A stretch of 6,296 nt of DNA from Bacilli bacterium (GTDB taxonomy: Bacteria > Bacillota_I > Bacilli_A > RF39 > UBA660), in assembly GCA_017476705.1 (NCBI GenBank), contig JAFUZI010000075.1, positions 1 through 6,296 on the forward strand, given 5' to 3'. Both the position numbers and the translations under genes were made by a program. Shown in pieces: positions 4,821 to 6,296 of this stretch (its first letter is position 1; every line of letters starts with the position of its first letter). Under the pieces are notes generated by a model. The model was not told where the DNA came from, searched no databases, and worked only from the letters and a program-made list of their open reading frames with translations.

Positions 4821-4849
4821 TTGACATAAATAGCAATTTATTCTATAAT
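4821..4849 (+). promoter_or_regulatory. Perfect consensus promoter of gatCA
   Basis: TTGACA (4821-4826), exactly 17 bases, TATAAT (4844-4849). It is the best sigma-A promoter in the window. The leader of about 30 nt before gatC has no visible riboswitch or attenuator. Confidence 0.9.
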
Positions 4850-4885
4850 TATTAAGATAATTAAATATGTAAATGGAGGATTTTT

Positions 4886-5182
4886 ATGGCTAAATTTACT
4901 GAAGAAATGGTTAGAGATTATGCTGATAAATTATTAATTGGATTAACTGATGAAGAGACTAAAATGGTTTTAGATGAATTTGATATAATTGATAAAAATA
5001 TTGATTTAATAAATAATATACCAAATATAGAAAGTGTAGAACCAATGACACATTGTTTAGATAGATTTATTGATCATTTAAGAGAAGATGAAGTGAGTGA
5101 TTCACCACGTATAGATGATATTTTATCTAATTGTGATGATTCATTAACTGATCAAGTTAAAGTTCCAAAGGTGGTGGAATAA
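4886..5182 (+). CDS. gatC: Aspartyl/glutamyl-tRNA amidotransferase subunit C
   Basis: GatC is the small linker subunit that wraps around GatA and GatB and stabilises the complex. That complex turns Glu-tRNA(Gln), and in many bacteria Asp-tRNA(Asn), into Gln- and Asn-tRNA. The 98-residue product has normal length, a helical N-terminal half, then VEPMTH (51-56), LREDE (65-69) and the closing VKVPKVVE (91-98), all typical. GGAGG (4875-4879) is six bases before the ATG at 4886. The stop overlaps the gatA start as TAATG, and the last codons carry the gatA ribosome binding site, so expression of the two is coupled. Confidence 0.95.
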   Translation: MAKFTEEMVRDYADKLLIGLTDEETKMVLDEFDIIDKNIDLINNIPNIESVEPMTHCLDRFIDHLREDEVSDSPRIDDILSNCDDSLTDQVKVPKVVE

Positions 5183-6296
5183 TGAATAAGACAGTAGAAG
5201 AATTACATGAACTTTTAGTTAAGGGTGAAGTAACTAGTGAAGAATTAGTTAAAGAAGCTCTTGAAAAATCAAAAGAAGTACAAGATAAATATAATGCATT
5301 CGTAACAATTTTAGATGATGTAAATGGTTGCGATGTCACTGATAGTCTACTTTCAGGTATTCCATTTGGCTTAAAAGATAACTTTTCAACAAAAGGAATA
5401 TTATCTACAGGATCTTCTAATACACTTAAAGACTATGTTCCATTTTTTAATGCTACTGCATATGATAACTTACTTAAAAATGGTGCAGTACTTGTAAATA
5501 AAACTGCAATGGATGAATTTGGTATGGGTGGTACTGGTACTACTTGTCATACAGGAGTTGTATTAAATCCATGGGATAGAACTCGTATGTGTGCTGGATC
5601 TTCATCTGGTTCTGCTTGTGCAGTTGCAGCTGGAGTATATCCTTATGCAACAGGTACAGATACAGGAGATTCAATTAGAAAACCTGCTGCATATTGTGGA
5701 ATAGTTGGATATAAACCAACATATGGAATGATATCTAGATATGGTGTATTCCCATTCGCATCTAGTATGGATCACTTAGGAGCTTTAACTAGAAGTGTTA
5801 AAGATGCAGCTATAGTAGTAGATGCTATGAAGGGTATTGATGATAAAGATATGACTTCATGGGATTCTAAAGATATTCATTTATATGATTCAATAAATGG
5901 AGAAGTTAAGGGTAAAAAACTTTGTTATATAAAGGAAATTTGTGATATATCTAACTATCCAAATGCTAGCGATGAATTAAAAGCTCATTTAGAAAACTTT
6001 AATAAAACAATTGAACTTTGTAAAAATATTGGTATGGATGTAGAAGAGGTTAGTATAGATAAAACTTTACTTAATGCTATTGCATCAACTTATGTTGTTA
6101 TATCATGTGCTGAGGCAACAAGTAATATGTCTAATTTAACTGGTTTAATCTTTGGGCCAAGAGGTGAAGGTAGAAACTATATTGAAATGATGAAGGATTA
6201 TAGAACTAAAAACTTCTCACCATTAATTAAAAGAAGATTTGTAATAGGATCATATGTACTTCAAGCAGAAAACAAAGATAGATATTTTAACAACGC
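5182..6296 (+). CDS. gatA: Glutamyl-tRNA amidotransferase subunit A (partial, right end missing)
   Basis: GatA is the amidase-signature glutaminase that frees ammonia from glutamine and feeds it to GatB for amidation of misacylated tRNA. The frame runs off the window after 371 codons; the family is about 480-490 residues, so roughly a quarter is missing. The Ser-cisSer-Lys triad is visible as K65 (GLKD), S140 (AGSSSGSA) and S164 (TGDSIRKPA). The spacings of 75 and 24 equal those of Staphylococcus aureus K79, S154 and S178. KPTYG, SRYGVFPFASSMD and LTRSVKDAA follow as expected. The residue before the nucleophile is Asp163, giving GDSIRKPA where most GatA have GGSIRQPA. AAAGGTGG (5167-5174) lies seven bases before the ATG, which shares its A with the gatC TAA. 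gatB is expected next, beyond the window. Confidence 0.96.
   Translation, partial: MNKTVEELHELLVKGEVTSEELVKEALEKSKEVQDKYNAFVTILDDVNGCDVTDSLLSGIPFGLKDNFSTKGILSTGSSNTLKDYVPFFNATAYDNLLKNGAVLVNKTAMDEFGMGGTGTTCHTGVVLNPWDRTRMCAGSSSGSACAVAAGVYPYATGTDTGDSIRKPAAYCGIVGYKPTYGMISRYGVFPFASSMDHLGALTRSVKDAAIVVDAMKGIDDKDMTSWDSKDIHLYDSINGEVKGKKLCYIKEICDISNYPNASDELKAHLENFNKTIELCKNIGMDVEEVSIDKTLLNAIASTYVVISCAEATSNMSNLTGLIFGPRGEGRNYIEMMKDYRTKNFSPLIKRRFVIGSYVLQAENKDRYFNN

Noticed and set aside
5157..5339. A 60-codon minus-strand open frame across the gatC end and gatA start
   Set aside because: It lies wholly antisense to two clear, overlapping housekeeping genes, has no ribosome binding site or promoter, and its Ser/Thr/Pro-rich product looks like a reverse reading of gatA codons.

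Overview
The window is a very AT-rich, gene-dense stretch with Bacillota-type signals: strong GGAGG-like ribosome binding sites, sigma-A promoters that often carry an extended TGn -10, intrinsic terminators, CCA-encoding tRNA genes, an scpA-scpB pair and a gatC-gatA pair. Every Trp seen is TGG and no gene reads through TGA, so the standard bacterial code (11) fits and the Mycoplasma code is not needed. Composition, the tight layout and the secreted-protein type at 4125-4625 resemble uncultured gut Bacilli/Mollicutes-like lineages. That placement is an inference, not something the sequence proves.

Layout. (1) 1-47: the first codons of a gene on the minus strand, possibly an RNHCP zinc-binding protein. 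(2) 71-104: a mirror-image divergent promoter. (3) 128-1418: scpA-scpB, the kleisin and its partner for the SMC condensin, closed by a hairpin that overlaps the scpB stop. (4) 1474-2553: a single-pass membrane-anchored extracytoplasmic protein whose first outer domain resembles the membrane-proximal domain of RsgI anti-sigma factors, but with no cytoplasmic anti-sigma part. (5) tRNA-Leu(CAA) with its own promoter and terminator. (6) 2807-3828: a two-gene operon of an unrecognised cytoplasmic protein and a CheD-like protein that keeps the Thr/Cys/His spacing of the deamidase active site. (7) tRNA-Ile(GAT) and its terminator. (8) A small gene for a secreted Cys-containing protein, sitting between two exact 35-bp copies of that terminator. 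(9) gatC and the first three quarters of gatA, driven by a perfect consensus promoter.

Functionally the housekeeping parts are chromosome segregation (ScpAB), tRNAs and the tRNA-dependent amidotransferase (GatCA, with gatB presumably beyond the right edge). The accessory genes between them look like independent transcription units parked between housekeeping units. The three points most worth following up are the CheD-like pair (2807-3828), the terminator-flanked secreted-protein cassette (4002-4807) and the orphan RsgI-like outer domain (1474-2553).
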